From assembly GCA_947166305.1 (NCBI GenBank), contig CAMVDV010000001.1:62001-126000 (forward strand): a stretch of DNA of 64,000 bases, in the 5' to 3' direction. Position numbers and translations under genes: made by a program. This document shows positions 1-8,140 of this stretch, piece by piece; positions within the stretch are counted from its first letter, which is position 1, and each line of letters starts with the position of its first letter. Below the pieces are notes generated by a model. That model did not search any database and was not told where the DNA came from. It saw only the letters and a list, made by a program, of their open reading frames with translations. This DNA is from an uncultured Prevotellaceae bacterium. GTDB taxonomy: Bacteria > Bacteroidota > Bacteroidia > Bacteroidales > Bacteroidaceae.

Positions 1-2
1 CA

Positions 3-458
3 AGACTTGTGGCAGACGTCATGTATCAAAAGGACTTGGTGGACAGCCTCAACAGGAATCTCTACCGCGCCTCCTTCTTCATGCTTGCCGTGGCCCTGCT
101 GCTGGTCATCATCTCGCTGAGCCTCATCAACAACACCGTCCGCCTGAGTGTCTTCAGCCATCGCTTCGTGCTCCACACCATGAAGCTGGTGGGAGCGAAA
201 TGGAGCTTCATTCGTCGTCCGTTCCTTGTCCGTGGGTTCTGGATAGGCTTTGCGTCTGCCCTGATAGCCGACGCTGTCATCCTGGGAGGCATCTATTGGG
301 CATCGAGATACGACGCAGGCGTGCTGCACTATGTCACTGAGCAGAACGTCATCATCACGGCGGTGTCGGTGCTCGTCATCGGACTGTTGCTGACCATTGT
401 CTGCACCTATTTCTCCGTAACCCACTGCCTCAAGCTGCGCGACTCGGAGCTGTACTGA
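3..458 (+). CDS. ftsX: Cell division protein FtsX, C-terminal part (5' end outside window)
   Basis: Inner-membrane partner of the ATPase FtsE; the FtsEX complex controls peptidoglycan hydrolases at the division septum. The reading frame is open to the left edge, so the true start lies upstream. The visible part begins near the sequence DVMYQKDLVDSLNRNL, which matches the end of the periplasmic loop in this family. It then has three hydrophobic stretches (about residues 22-42, 75-97 and 117-140 of the visible part) separated by a loop with the MKLVGAKWSFIRRPF motif, typical of FtsX/permease C-termini. The order ftsX-DUF3098-uppP-truB-queA is a familiar Bacteroidales cluster, which supports the call. 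About 530 bp of repeat-rich sequence separates it from the next gene. Confidence 0.9.
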   Translation, partial: RLVADVMYQKDLVDSLNRNLYRASFFMLAVALLLVIISLSLINNTVRLSVFSHRFVLHTMKLVGAKWSFIRRPFLVRGFWIGFASALIADAVILGGIYWASRYDAGVLHYVTEQNVIITAVSVLVIGLLLTIVCTYFSVTHCLKLRDSELY

Positions 459-657
459 CCCCTAACCACCAGTTAAAGTCAAAAAGTTAAAAGGTTGAAA
501 AGTTAAAGAGTTAAAAAGAAGACCCCTCTAAAATTCTCCTTAAAGAGGAGACGTTCTCCCTCCCTTTCAGGAGGGCTGGGGAGGGTCCAAATCAAGAAAT
601 CGACAAAAAAGTAAATGAATTTAAGTTTCTGATGCGCCTGAAAGAGGAATCTCCCAA

Positions 658-745
658 TAACGGTGAAGCGTTATTTCATAATGGCGAGCCCTTCCGCCCA
701 TAATGGTGAGCCCTTCCGCCGGTAACGGTGAAGCCTTATTTTCGG
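658..745. repeat. 22-bp array, family D (4 units, 88 bp)
   Basis: Four units of 21, 22, 22 and 23 bp starting at 658, 679, 701 and 723. The shared core is TAAYGGTGARSCCTTNNGCC. The outer units resemble each other (TTATTT variant), as do the two inner ones (CCTTCCGCC). Confidence 0.8.
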
Positions 746-803
746 AACTCAGTGGCAGGGCTGACGAATCATCAGAAAATAATTAGAAAACAGTACATTA
801 TCA

Positions 804-977
804 AATCGTAAAGGACTCCCTAAACCCCTTCAGGGAAAATAAAATGACTAAATAATAAAATCGTAAATAAATCGTAAATCGTAAATCGTAAATCGTAAAG
901 GACTCCCTAAACCCCTTCAAGGGAATAAAATGACTAAATAATAAAATCGTAAATAAATCGTAAATCGTAAATCGTCA
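804..977. repeat. Two tandem copies of an 87-bp unit
   Basis: Copies at 804-890 and 891-977 share AAAGGACTCCCTAAACCCCT, then AATGACTAAATAATAAAATC and runs of AAATCGTAA. The second copy ends just before the DUF3098 gene, so its promoter or leader may lie in this duplicated sequence. Confidence 0.8.
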
Positions 978-990
978 AATCGTAAATACT

Positions 991-1230
991 ATGGCTTTTA
1001 GTAAAAAGAACTACATCTTGCTGGCCATTGGGATGGCTATTGTCATCCTTGGCCTCGTCCTCATGTCGGGCGAAGGAAGCGTCGAGGGCGTCTTCAATCC
1101 CGAAATCTTCAGTGCCCGACGCATCAAGGTAGCACCTCTGGTGAGCTTCCTTGGCTTCGTATTCATCATGTTTGCCATCATGTATAAGCCGAAGAAGAAC
1201 ACTATGAACACTAACAAGACAGAGGCATGA
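991..1230 (+). CDS. DUF3098 family small membrane protein
   Basis: A 79-residue protein with two predicted membrane helices (about residues 7-27 and 49-66) separated by the motif FNPEIFSARRIKVAPLVSFLGF, which is characteristic of DUF3098. No biochemical function is known to me for the family. It is regularly found between ftsX and uppP in Bacteroidales. Its stop overlaps the uppP start by four bases (ATGA), so the two are probably translationally coupled. The C-terminal tail is short, polar and lysine rich. Confidence 0.85.
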   Translation: MAFSKKNYILLAIGMAIVILGLVLMSGEGSVEGVFNPEIFSARRIKVAPLVSFLGFVFIMFAIMYKPKKNTMNTNKTEA

Positions 1231-2090
1231 CAACGATAGAGACCATCATCATTGCCATTGTGGAAGGACTGACCGAGTTCCTTCCCGTGTCGTCCACGGG
1301 CCACATGATCATCACGCAGAACCTCCTCGGCGTGGAGAGCACACCTTTCGTCAAGGCTTTCACCATCATCATCCAGTTTGGTGCCATCCTTTCCGTCGTA
1401 TGCCTCTACTGGAACCGATTCTTTCGCCTGAACCGGACGCCCGCACCCTACGGCAGTACACCGCTTCAAGCCTTCCTCCACAAGTGGGACTTCTATTGGA
1501 AACTGCTCGTAGCTTTCATTCCTGCCATCGTGATAGGCTTCGTCGGCAAGATGTCGGGACTGATAGACCGCTTCCTCGAGAGTGTGGAAGTCGTGGCAGT
1601 CATGCTGGTGCTTGGCGGCATCTTCATGCTCTTCTGCGACAAGCTATTTAATAAAGGAAGCGAACGGACAGAGCTGACGGAGGGCAGGGCATTCCGCATC
1701 GGCCTTTTCCAGTGCATCGCCATGATACCAGGCGTGTCGCGTTCGATGGCAACCATCGTCGGTGGCATGGCACAGAAGCTCACTCGCCGCGCCGCAGCAG
1801 AGTTCTCCTTCTTCCTGGCCGTGCCCACCATGGCAGCAGCCACTGCCCTCGACTTCCTGCAGCTCTTTTTCGGCGATGAAGCAGACGCAAGCTGGGCCAC
1901 GAAGGACAATCTCCTGATGCTCGCCCTGGGCTGTGTGGTGGCATTCGTCGTAGCTTTGCTTGCCATGAAATGGTTCGTCGATTTCCTTGCCAAATACGGC
2001 TTCAAGGCATTCGGCGTCTATCGTATCATCGTGGGCATCATCATATTGGCCCTCCTGTGGTCGGGACATTCACTTCAAATGGTTGACTGA
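1227..2090 (+). CDS. uppP: Undecaprenyl-diphosphatase
   Basis: Integral inner-membrane enzyme that removes one phosphate from undecaprenyl diphosphate, recycling the lipid carrier for peptidoglycan and surface polysaccharide synthesis. The 287-residue length fits the BacA/UppP family. Two family signatures are visible: EGLTEFLPVSSTGHMII near residue 13, with its catalytic glutamates, and PGVSRSMATIVGG near residue 167, with the catalytic Ser/Arg. Multiple hydrophobic helices cover the rest. It overlaps DUF3098 by four bases upstream and truB by one base downstream (TGATG), so DUF3098-uppP-truB form one tightly coupled unit. Confidence 0.95.
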   Translation: MTTIETIIIAIVEGLTEFLPVSSTGHMIITQNLLGVESTPFVKAFTIIIQFGAILSVVCLYWNRFFRLNRTPAPYGSTPLQAFLHKWDFYWKLLVAFIPAIVIGFVGKMSGLIDRFLESVEVVAVMLVLGGIFMLFCDKLFNKGSERTELTEGRAFRIGLFQCIAMIPGVSRSMATIVGGMAQKLTRRAAAEFSFFLAVPTMAAATALDFLQLFFGDEADASWATKDNLLMLALGCVVAFVVALLAMKWFVDFLAKYGFKAFGVYRIIVGIIILALLWSGHSLQMVD

Positions 2091-2803
2091 TGGACTTCAT
2101 CGAAGGAGAGATACTTTGCTTCGACAAGCCGCTCGGCTGGACAAGCTTCAACCTTGTCGCACGAATCCGCAGCCGTTTGAGCCATCGACTGGGCGTCAGG
2201 AAGCTCAAAGTGGGTCATGCTGGCACGCTCGACCCGTTGGCAACGGGCGTGATGGTCATTTGCACAGGCAAGGCAACGAAGCGCATCGACGAGCTTCAGG
2301 CGCACGTCAAGGAATATGTGGCAACGCTTCAGCTCGGCGCAACGACTCCTTGCTTCGACCTCGAGAAGCCCATCGACAAGACTTATCCCACGGCCCACAT
2401 CACCGAGGCACTTGTCCGCGAGGCGCTCGGTAAGTTCGTCGGCCGCATAGAGCAAGTGCCACCCGCCTTCTCAGCCTGCAAGATAGACGGCAAGCGCGCC
2501 TACGACCTTGCCCGGCGGGGTAGGGAAGTAGAGCTCAAGCCAAAGGTCCTGGTCATAGAAGAGATAGAATTTCAAGGCTTCGACCCGGAGAAGATGCAGG
2601 CCACCATCCGCGTCGTCTGCAGCAAAGGCACATACATCCGGGCCTTGGCACGCGACATTGGGCAGGCTCTCGACAGCGGTGCTCACCTCATTAGCCTGCG
2701 CCGCACCCGCGTGGGCAATGTCCGTGTGGAAGACTGCATGAAGGTGGATGACTTCGACCAATGGCTTCAGCAACAAGATAGCCGCAATAACGATATAACG
2801 TAA
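2090..2803 (+). CDS. truB: tRNA pseudouridine(55) synthase
   Basis: Makes pseudouridine 55 in the T-loop of most tRNAs in the cytoplasm. At 237 residues it lacks the long C-terminal PUA region of some homologues. Visible TruB motifs are [15 protein letters not shown] near residue 14, [16 protein letters not shown] near residue 41 (the Asp of GTLDP is the catalytic nucleophile), and [19 protein letters not shown] near residue 123. The [13 protein letters not shown] motif is also present near residue 180. The start codon overlaps the uppP stop, and queA follows after 17 bp, so it is part of the same operon. Confidence 0.95.
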   Translation: MDFIEGEILCFDKPLGWTSFNLVARIRSRLSHRLGVRKLKVGHAGTLDPLATGVMVICTGKATKRIDELQAHVKEYVATLQLGATTPCFDLEKPIDKTYPTAHITEALVREALGKFVGRIEQVPPAFSACKIDGKRAYDLARRGREVELKPKVLVIEEIEFQGFDPEKMQATIRVVCSKGTYIRALARDIGQALDSGAHLISLRRTRVGNVRVEDCMKVDDFDQWLQQQDSRNNDIT

Positions 2804-2820
2804 TAACGCCAATTAATAAC

Positions 2821-3903
2821 ATGAAACTACAACAATTCAAGTACAAGCTTCCCGAGGATCGCATCGCACAGGAGCCTACTCCCTTCCGCGACGATTGCCG
2901 GCTCATGGTCATTCATGCCAAGCGAGGCGTCATAGAGCATCACGACTCCTTCCGCGACGTGCTCAACTACTTCGACGAGAAGGATGTCTTCGTATTCAAC
3001 GACACCAAAGTCTTCCCCGCCCGACTCTACGGCAACAAGGAGAAGACGGGCGCCAAGATAGAAGTCTTCCTTCTGCGCGAACTGAACAAGGAGATGCGCC
3101 TCTGGGACGTACTGGTCGATCCGGCACGCAAGATTCGCATCGGCAACAAACTCTATTTCGGGGAAAACGAGTCGATGGTGGCCGAGGTCATTGACAACAC
3201 TACGAGCCGCGGCCGCACCCTCCGCTTTCTCTACGACGGCACACACGAAGAGTTCAAACGCGCCCTCTTTGCCCTCGGCGAACCGCCCATACCAAAGCAG
3301 ATACTGCGCAGGGAAGTCATGCCCGAGGACGTGGAAAACTTCCAGACCATCTTTGCCGAGAACGAAGGAGCCGTCACCGTTCCCACGGCAGGCCTTCACT
3401 TCTCGCCTCAGCTCATGAAGATGATGGAAATCAAGGGAGTGGAGTTTGCCTTCGTCACCTTGCACTGCGGACTCAGCAACTTCCGCGAGATAGACGTGGA
3501 GGACTTGACGAAGCACAAGATGGACAGCGAGGAGATGCACGCCAGCCAGAAAGCCTGCGACATCATCAACAAGGCACATGCCGAGGGACACAAGATTGTG
3601 GCTGTGGGCACCACAGTGCAGCGTGTGCTCGAGACGGCTGTCTCCACCGACGGACAGCTCAAGGAGTTCCACGGCTGGACGAACCGTTTCATCTTCCCGC
3701 CCTACGACTTCCACTTGGCAGACGCCATGATAGCCAACTTCTACCTTCCCTATAGCACGCTGCTCATGCTGACGTGTGCCTTTGGAGGCTACGACCTCAT
3801 CATGAAGGCCTACAAGGAAGCACTCCGCTACAACGAGAACGATGCCGACAAGCGTTACCGCTTCGGACCCTACGGCGATGCCATGCTGATTCTGAACGAT
3901 TGA
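2821..3903 (+). CDS. queA: tRNA preQ1(34) S-adenosylmethionine ribosyltransferase-isomerase
   Basis: Transfers and isomerises the ribosyl group of SAM onto preQ1 at tRNA position 34, giving epoxyqueuosine, in the cytoplasm. The 360-residue protein shows the QueA landmarks: [10 protein letters not shown] at the N-terminus, [15 protein letters not shown] near residue 57, GAKIEVFLL near 78, and [13 protein letters not shown] near 188. It lies 17 bp behind truB. An A-rich sequence precedes its ATG, as is usual for Bacteroidetes. Downstream, the queA-folK boundary is occupied by a long imperfect inverted repeat. Confidence 0.95.
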   Translation: MKLQQFKYKLPEDRIAQEPTPFRDDCRLMVIHAKRGVIEHHDSFRDVLNYFDEKDVFVFNDTKVFPARLYGNKEKTGAKIEVFLLRELNKEMRLWDVLVDPARKIRIGNKLYFGENESMVAEVIDNTTSRGRTLRFLYDGTHEEFKRALFALGEPPIPKQILRREVMPEDVENFQTIFAENEGAVTVPTAGLHFSPQLMKMMEIKGVEFAFVTLHCGLSNFREIDVEDLTKHKMDSEEMHASQKACDIINKAHAEGHKIVAVGTTVQRVLETAVSTDGQLKEFHGWTNRFIFPPYDFHLADAMIANFYLPYSTLLMLTCAFGGYDLIMKAYKEALRYNENDADKRYRFGPYGDAMLILND

Positions 3904-3918
3904 ATTCCCACAAACTAC

Positions 3919-4080
3919 AGACCCTCTCCCAACCTCTCCCTTGTATGGAGAGGCGTAGATACCACAGGAATGGCAAACGACCCTTCTAAGATGACCTCTG
4001 ACATCTCCTTGCGGGAGAAGAATAAAGGCGTCAAAGCTAACAGTTCCTCTCCTTGCAAGGGAGAGGTAGGGAGAGGGTCT
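3919..4080. repeat. Inverted repeat pair spanning the queA-folK junction
   Basis: Left arm 3919-3953 and right arm 4046-4080 are reverse complements over 35 bp with about three mismatches (core AGACCCTCTCCC, then ACCTCTCCCTTG). Each arm also has its own small palindrome. The right arm lies inside the annotated folK frame. Related G-rich/C-rich palindromes occur at about 519-588, 15474-15522, 26485-26619, 47104-47197 and 47708-47726. Confidence 0.8.
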
Positions 4081-4500
4081 GGGTCTTCTCTCTACCTTTC
4101 TCTTGGCTCCAACCTTGGCGACAGGGAAGAAAACCTGCATCGTGCCATACGTCTCATCGGCGAGCGTGTGGGCAAGGTGGAGCGCATATCGTCGTTCATC
4201 GAGACTGAGCCGTGGGGTTTCGAGAGCAAGCATCCGTTCCTGAATGCCGCCATACTGGTGCGGACGACGCTTTCGCCCATCGCTTGCCTCGACGCGACAC
4301 AGCAGATAGAGCGCGAGCTGGGGCGACAGACGAAGTCCTCCGACGGCATCTACCACGACCGCCCCATCGACATCGACCTCTTGATGTACGGCGACCTCCG
4401 CATCTCTACGTCGCGCCTCACCTTGCCTCACCCTCACATGCTGGAGCGCGACTTCGTCATGACCCCCCTCCGCGAAATCCTCTCAGACGCAGAGGGTTGA
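3970..4500 (+). CDS. folK: 2-amino-4-hydroxy-6-hydroxymethyldihydropteridine diphosphokinase
   Basis: Transfers pyrophosphate from ATP to the pterin precursor in folate synthesis. The conserved domain starts at LYLSLGSNLGDREENL (about residue 41) and continues with ETEPWGFESKHPFLNAAI, RPIDIDLLMYGD and LPHPHMLERDFVMTPL, covering the family's normal length of about 135 residues. The first roughly 40 residues are not FolK-like and are encoded by the interior and right arm of the inverted repeat (SSPCKGEVGRGSG). No ATG lies at the usual start. Either this ATG or the next in-frame one (3991) must be used, or an undetected non-ATG start. The end is a normal C-terminus. Confidence 0.85.
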   Translation: MANDPSKMTSDISLREKNKGVKANSSSPCKGEVGRGSGSSLYLSLGSNLGDREENLHRAIRLIGERVGKVERISSFIETEPWGFESKHPFLNAAILVRTTLSPIACLDATQQIERELGRQTKSSDGIYHDRPIDIDLLMYGDLRISTSRLTLPHPHMLERDFVMTPLREILSDAEG

Positions 4501-4554
4501 CCCTTTCGACCTGCTGCTTCGCCCATCCCTGCCTGCTCTGCCATCAAACATGGC

Positions 4555-4642
4555 GTGCCAGGTTGGTTGCTTTATCATGTACAAGCAATTGCTTCATCAT
4601 GTATAAGCAATTGCTTCATCATGAACAATCAATGAACGCTCC
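4555..4642. repeat. 22-bp array, family E (4 units, 88 bp)
   Basis: Units start at 4555, 4577, 4599 and 4621. The two middle units are nearly identical and carry ATGTAYAAGCAATTGCTTC; the outer units are degenerate (first shares TTGCTTNATC). The core CAATTG palindrome recurs in opposite orientation in the array at 15245. Confidence 0.8.
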
Positions 4643-4762
4643 CTGTTGCGTTCGGGAAAGGTCCGTGTCGTGACGAGTGACAAAACATGTTTCGACACAC
4701 AAAATTATGCACGAAAGCCTAGAATTTTTCACTTTTAGCTTTTTACTTTTCACTTTTTGTTG

Positions 4763-4770
4763 TAACTTTG
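4763..4770 (+). promoter_or_regulatory. Candidate Bacteroidetes -7 element (TAACTTTG)
   Basis: Matches TAnnTTTG in a T-rich region 130 bp before the BspA-like start. No clear TTTG at the -33 position. Confidence 0.5.
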
Positions 4771-4899
4771 TCCCCGACTATGCCAGCCCTGAGGGGCTTG
4801 GAGGACGTCCAGTCCCGCCAGTGTCCGCATACGCAGTGCGGCAAATTTGGAAACAAAGACACGTACATATTTATTATTAACTTATTCCATCAAAAAGTT

Positions 4900-7509
4900 A
4901 TGAAGAAGAGACTTACTTTACTGATGCTGCTCGTGCAGCTTCTTGTTCCGACTGCCTGGGCTTACGACTTCGCCCAAGGCGGTGTGTACTACAACATCAC
5001 ATTGGCAGCCACGACAGAGATGCCAGGTATGGTCGCCGTCACCAGCGGCAGCGAACTCTACACAGGCTCTGTCAGCATCCCCGCTTCGGTGGAGAGAGGC
5101 GGCCTGACGTACAACGTCACCTCCATCGAGGACGAAGCCTTCAAGGACTGCGCCCGTCTCACCTCCGTTAGCATCGGCACGTCCGTCACCTTCATCGGCT
5201 ATCGCGCTTTCTCTGGTTGCGAGGACCTGACAGAGGTCGTGATACCCGACAATGTGGAGAAGTTAGGGCAAAGACTGGGCTCTTATCCTCAGTCAGAGAC
5301 CTTCATTGGTTGTAAGAGCCTCACCTCCGCCACGCTCGGCGCAGGCATCCGTAGCATGGGAACAGGCATCTTCAAAGGTTGTCCGAACCTCGCCAACGTC
5401 ACCGTTGCCGACGGCTGCAAGCTCATCGGAGGTGAGTGCTTCAAGGAGTGCGTGAAGCTCAGAAGCATCAACTTGCCGAGGAGCGTCACAAGCATCGGGG
5501 CAAGTGCCTTTGAAGACTGCACCCTTATGACTTCCGTGCAGACAGGCGACGGCGTGAAGACGATAGGCGACGGGGCCTTTCGCAACTGCAAACATCTCCT
5601 CACTGCCAGTTTGGGCACTGCTCTCACCTCCATCGAATATCAGGCTTTTGCCTTCTGCACAGACTTGGAGAGCATTACGCTTCCCGATGCCTTGACTACA
5701 CTGGGGCTAAGACTGGGTTCCTACCCTCAGTCTGAGACCTTTGTGGGCTGTACGTCGTTGCGAGAAGCAACCATCGGCGCTGGCATGACAAGCATGGGCA
5801 CCGGCGTGTTTATGGACTGCCAGAACCTTCGCAATGTTACCATCAAGGATGGATGCACCGTCATCGGCGGAGCATGTTTCCAGAACTGTCCGAGGATAAC
5901 CGATATCACCATCCCTAACTCTGTGACAGACATTGGCAACAGTGCCTTCAGTGGCTGCACGACACTGAAAGCAATCACCATCCCCAACAGTGTGACAAAC
6001 ATAGGCAACGAAGCCTTCATGGAGTGTGATGCCATGACAGAAGCTGTGATAGGCGATGGCGTGACCTCCATCGGTCAGAAAGCTTTCTATGGATGCAACC
6101 ACCTTGCTACAGCAACCTTGGGCAGCGCCCTGCGCACCATCGGCTTCCAGGCCTTCGCCCTTTGTGCGGAACTGGAAAGCATTGTCATCCCCGACGAAGT
6201 GAGAACTCTTGGACAAAGAGGCGATACATACTACGAAGGCGAGAACTTCATGAATTGCACATCACTGAAGAGCGTGGCGTTTGGCAAGAATGTTACCAGC
6301 ATGGGCACTGGCACCTTCATGGGATGCACCAGCCTCAGCAACGTGACGATAAAGGAAGGTTGCACCCTCATCAGCAATGCCTGCTTCAAGGACTGCGCCA
6401 GCCTCGAAACGATTGACATACCCGAAAGCGTGACAAGCGTAGGCAACAATGCCTTCAGTGACTGCACCAGCATGACGACCGCCACTGTCGGCGACGGTGT
6501 CTTCAGCATCGGTGCGAGTGCCTTCGAAGGTTGTACAAACTTAGCCGAGGTGACGCTGGGAGCTAACGTAAGAACCATTGGCTATCGTGCCTTCAAGGAC
6601 TGTAAGGCTCTTAAGGAGATTGTCCTGCCAGACTATGTGACCACCCTTGGACAAAGGGGTACGTACTATTACGAGGGCGAGAACTTCATGAACTGCACCT
6701 CCCTGCGCAAGGTGACCTTGGGAAAGCGCATCTCCGCCATGGGAACAAATGTCTTCTCCGGTTGCACCGGGCTCTTGCAGGTCATCATCAAGGACGGCCT
6801 TTCCGTCATTGGCGAAAATTGCTTCAACGGATGCACCAACATACAGACCATCACCAGCTACTGTGAAGATTTGCCGGCTACGGCATCCAATGCTTTCCCC
6901 ACTGCCCTCTACGGCAAGACCGGCCTCTATGTGCCCGAAGTTTCCTACAATCTCTACAAGGAGACTGCGCCTTGGAGCAACTTCCTTATCATCGCCACCA
7001 TAGAAGGCGGCGTGCCCCTGCCAGACGTCGAGAAGTGTGCCAAACCTGAAATCTTCTACGAGAACGGACAGTTGCGCATGACCTCTGCCACCGAGGGTGC
7101 TACCTTCGTGACAGAGATTACCGACACGGACATCAAGACGTACACGACGGACGTCATCGACCTCACTGTCACTTATATTATTAATGTATATGCCACGAAG
7201 GAGGGTCTCGACAATTCCGACGTCGTGACAGGCACGCTTTGCTGGATAGATGCCATGCCTTCGGCCAACAGTGCTGTCGACGTGACGGAGGTTGAAGCCA
7301 CGCCTGTGTTCATCCGCAATCGTGGCAGCGTGCTCAGTGTGAGCGGTGCAGCAGAAGGCACGGACATTGCTGTCTACAATCTCAGCGGCCAGCTCATGGG
7401 CACAGCCGTCAGCCAGGGTGCTGTGACTTCCGTCAGCACGTCTCTGCTTGTTGGCCAGACGGCTGTCGTCCGCATCGGTGAGCGCAGTGTCAAGGTGCAG
7501 CTTCGATAA
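4900..7509 (+). CDS. BspA-type leucine-rich repeat surface protein with T9SS-like tail
   Basis: Secreted or surface protein of 869 residues. The ATG at 4900 is preferred because it begins a clear signal peptide (MKKRLTLLMLLVQLLVPTAWA); the frame stays open 44 codons upstream but that part lies in the presumed leader. Residues 40-680 are LRR_5 (BspA-type) repeats of the form SVTSIGxxAFxxCxxL. They are arranged in larger modules anchored by four LGxRxGxYYxxExF segments near 5263, 5701, 6208 and 6649, spaced 146, 169 and 147 residues; the longer spacing holds one extra LRR unit. The C-terminus (IAVYNLSGQLMG... VVRIGERSVKVQLR) resembles a T9SS sorting domain. BspA-like proteins bind host proteins or other bacteria; the ligand here is unknown. 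Confidence 0.85.
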   Translation: MKKRLTLLMLLVQLLVPTAWAYDFAQGGVYYNITLAATTEMPGMVAVTSGSELYTGSVSIPASVERGGLTYNVTSIEDEAFKDCARLTSVSIGTSVTFIGYRAFSGCEDLTEVVIPDNVEKLGQRLGSYPQSETFIGCKSLTSATLGAGIRSMGTGIFKGCPNLANVTVADGCKLIGGECFKECVKLRSINLPRSVTSIGASAFEDCTLMTSVQTGDGVKTIGDGAFRNCKHLLTASLGTALTSIEYQAFAFCTDLESITLPDALTTLGLRLGSYPQSETFVGCTSLREATIGAGMTSMGTGVFMDCQNLRNVTIKDGCTVIGGACFQNCPRITDITIPNSVTDIGNSAFSGCTTLKAITIPNSVTNIGNEAFMECDAMTEAVIGDGVTSIGQKAFYGCNHLATATLGSALRTIGFQAFALCAELESIVIPDEVRTLGQRGDTYYEGENFMNCTSLKSVAFGKNVTSMGTGTFMGCTSLSNVTIKEGCTLISNACFKDCASLETIDIPESVTSVGNNAFSDCTSMTTATVGDGVFSIGASAFEGCTNLAEVTLGANVRTIGYRAFKDCKALKEIVLPDYVTTLGQRGTYYYEGENFMNCTSLRKVTLGKRISAMGTNVFSGCTGLLQVIIKDGLSVIGENCFNGCTNIQTITSYCEDLPATASNAFPTALYGKTGLYVPEVSYNLYKETAPWSNFLIIATIEGGVPLPDVEKCAKPEIFYENGQLRMTSATEGATFVTEITDTDIKTYTTDVIDLTVTYIINVYATKEGLDNSDVVTGTLCWIDAMPSANSAVDVTEVEATPVFIRNRGSVLSVSGAAEGTDIAVYNLSGQLMGTAVSQGAVTSVSTSLLVGQTAVVRIGERSVKVQLR

Positions 7510-7704
7510 TAGACGAAAAGGCGAAAAACGGAAAAAGCCTTGAAGTGAAGAGTGAAGATTGAAAAATGATAATCACCTTTTTGGGAAGGATGTTATTATC
7601 GTTTTTCACTCTTCACTTTTCGCCTTTTTACTTAACGATTTATGTTTTTTTGCTTTTTTATTATAATTTTTCACTATTCCCTTTTCCCTTTTCCCTTTTT
7701 TTCG

Positions 7705-7712
7705 TATCTTTG
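7705..7712 (+). promoter_or_regulatory. Candidate -7 element for rpsO (TATCTTTG)
   Basis: TATCTTTG followed by GCAGCC, the commonest promoter context in this window. The 76-nt leader to rpsO contains GC-rich pairs and could hold an S15 autoregulatory fold, but this is only a guess. Confidence 0.6.
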
Positions 7713-7788
7713 CAGCCGCATTTGCGATGGCAGTGCCGAAGTGTGGTGCTGTCCGGCAAACAAGTTCAACACATAACAAACATCAATT

Positions 7789-8058
7789 ATGTACTTAGAC
7801 ACAGCTAAGAAAGAAGAGATCTTTGAGAAGTACGGTCAGAGCAAAGCCGACACGGGAAGTGCCGAAAGCCAGATTGCTTTGTTCAGCTACCGCATCAGTC
7901 ATCTGACCGAACACATGAAGCAGAACCGCAAGGACCACAGCACAGAGCGTGCCCTGACTGGTCTTGTCGGTAAGCGTCGCGCCCTGCTCAACTATCTGAA
8001 GAGCCGCGACATCAATCGCTATCGTGCCATCGTCAAAGCTCTCGGCCTGCGTAAATAA
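7789..8058 (+). CDS. rpsO: 30S ribosomal protein S15
   Basis: Primary 16S rRNA-binding protein of the small subunit platform. The 89-residue length is standard and the S15 signature runs through the protein: GSAESQIALFSYRISHLTEHMKQN, then HSTERALTGLVGKRRALLNYLK and the C-terminal RYRAIVKALGLRK. It is a single-gene unit with its own -7 element at 7705 and a strong rho-independent terminator 28 bp after the stop. Confidence 0.98.
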   Translation: MYLDTAKKEEIFEKYGQSKADTGSAESQIALFSYRISHLTEHMKQNRKDHSTERALTGLVGKRRALLNYLKSRDINRYRAIVKALGLRK

Positions 8059-8085
8059 GTTGCGCAGCTCCGCTGGAAAAAGATC

Positions 8086-8113
8086 AAAGGCTGCATTCGT
8101 GCAGCCTTTTTTC
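8086..8113 (+). terminator. Rho-independent terminator of rpsO
   Basis: Ten-bp stem AAAGGCTGCA / TGCAGCCTTT with a TTCG tetraloop (8096-8099), followed by a T run. It separates rpsO from the YfhO-type gene. Confidence 0.9.
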
Positions 8114-8140
8114 GTTAGTAATGCAATAAAAAAACGAACT

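Larger units (their letters stand above)
459..990. other. Intergenic stretch with three repeat types
   Basis: No gene is visible. It holds (i) AGTTAAAAAGTT-type simple sequence just after ftsX, (ii) an imperfect G/C-rich palindromic block at about 519-588 built from CTCCTTAAAGAGGAG and CTCCCTCCCTTTCAGGAGGG, (iii) a four-unit 22-bp array at 658-745, and (iv) two tandem copies of an 87-bp unit at 804-977 rich in AAATCGTAA. Confidence 0.7.
4501..4899. other. Intergenic stretch: 22-bp array and 5' region of the BspA-like gene
   Basis: No gene seen. It contains the four-unit 22-bp array at 4555-4642, low-complexity T-rich sequence with a -7 element at 4763-4770, and then a leader of about 125 nt with small hairpins (CCCTGAGGGG; CGCATACGCAGTGCG). 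Confidence 0.7.

Noticed and set aside
2827..4437. Long minus-strand frame (536 codons) opposite queA and folK
   Set aside because: It is the antisense of conserved enzymes, its translation has no domain-like character, and it spans the inverted repeat. GC-rich third positions keep such frames open by chance.
4768..4899. Upstream start for the BspA-like protein
   Set aside because: It would place 44 unconserved residues before a clear signal peptide and begins inside the -7 element.
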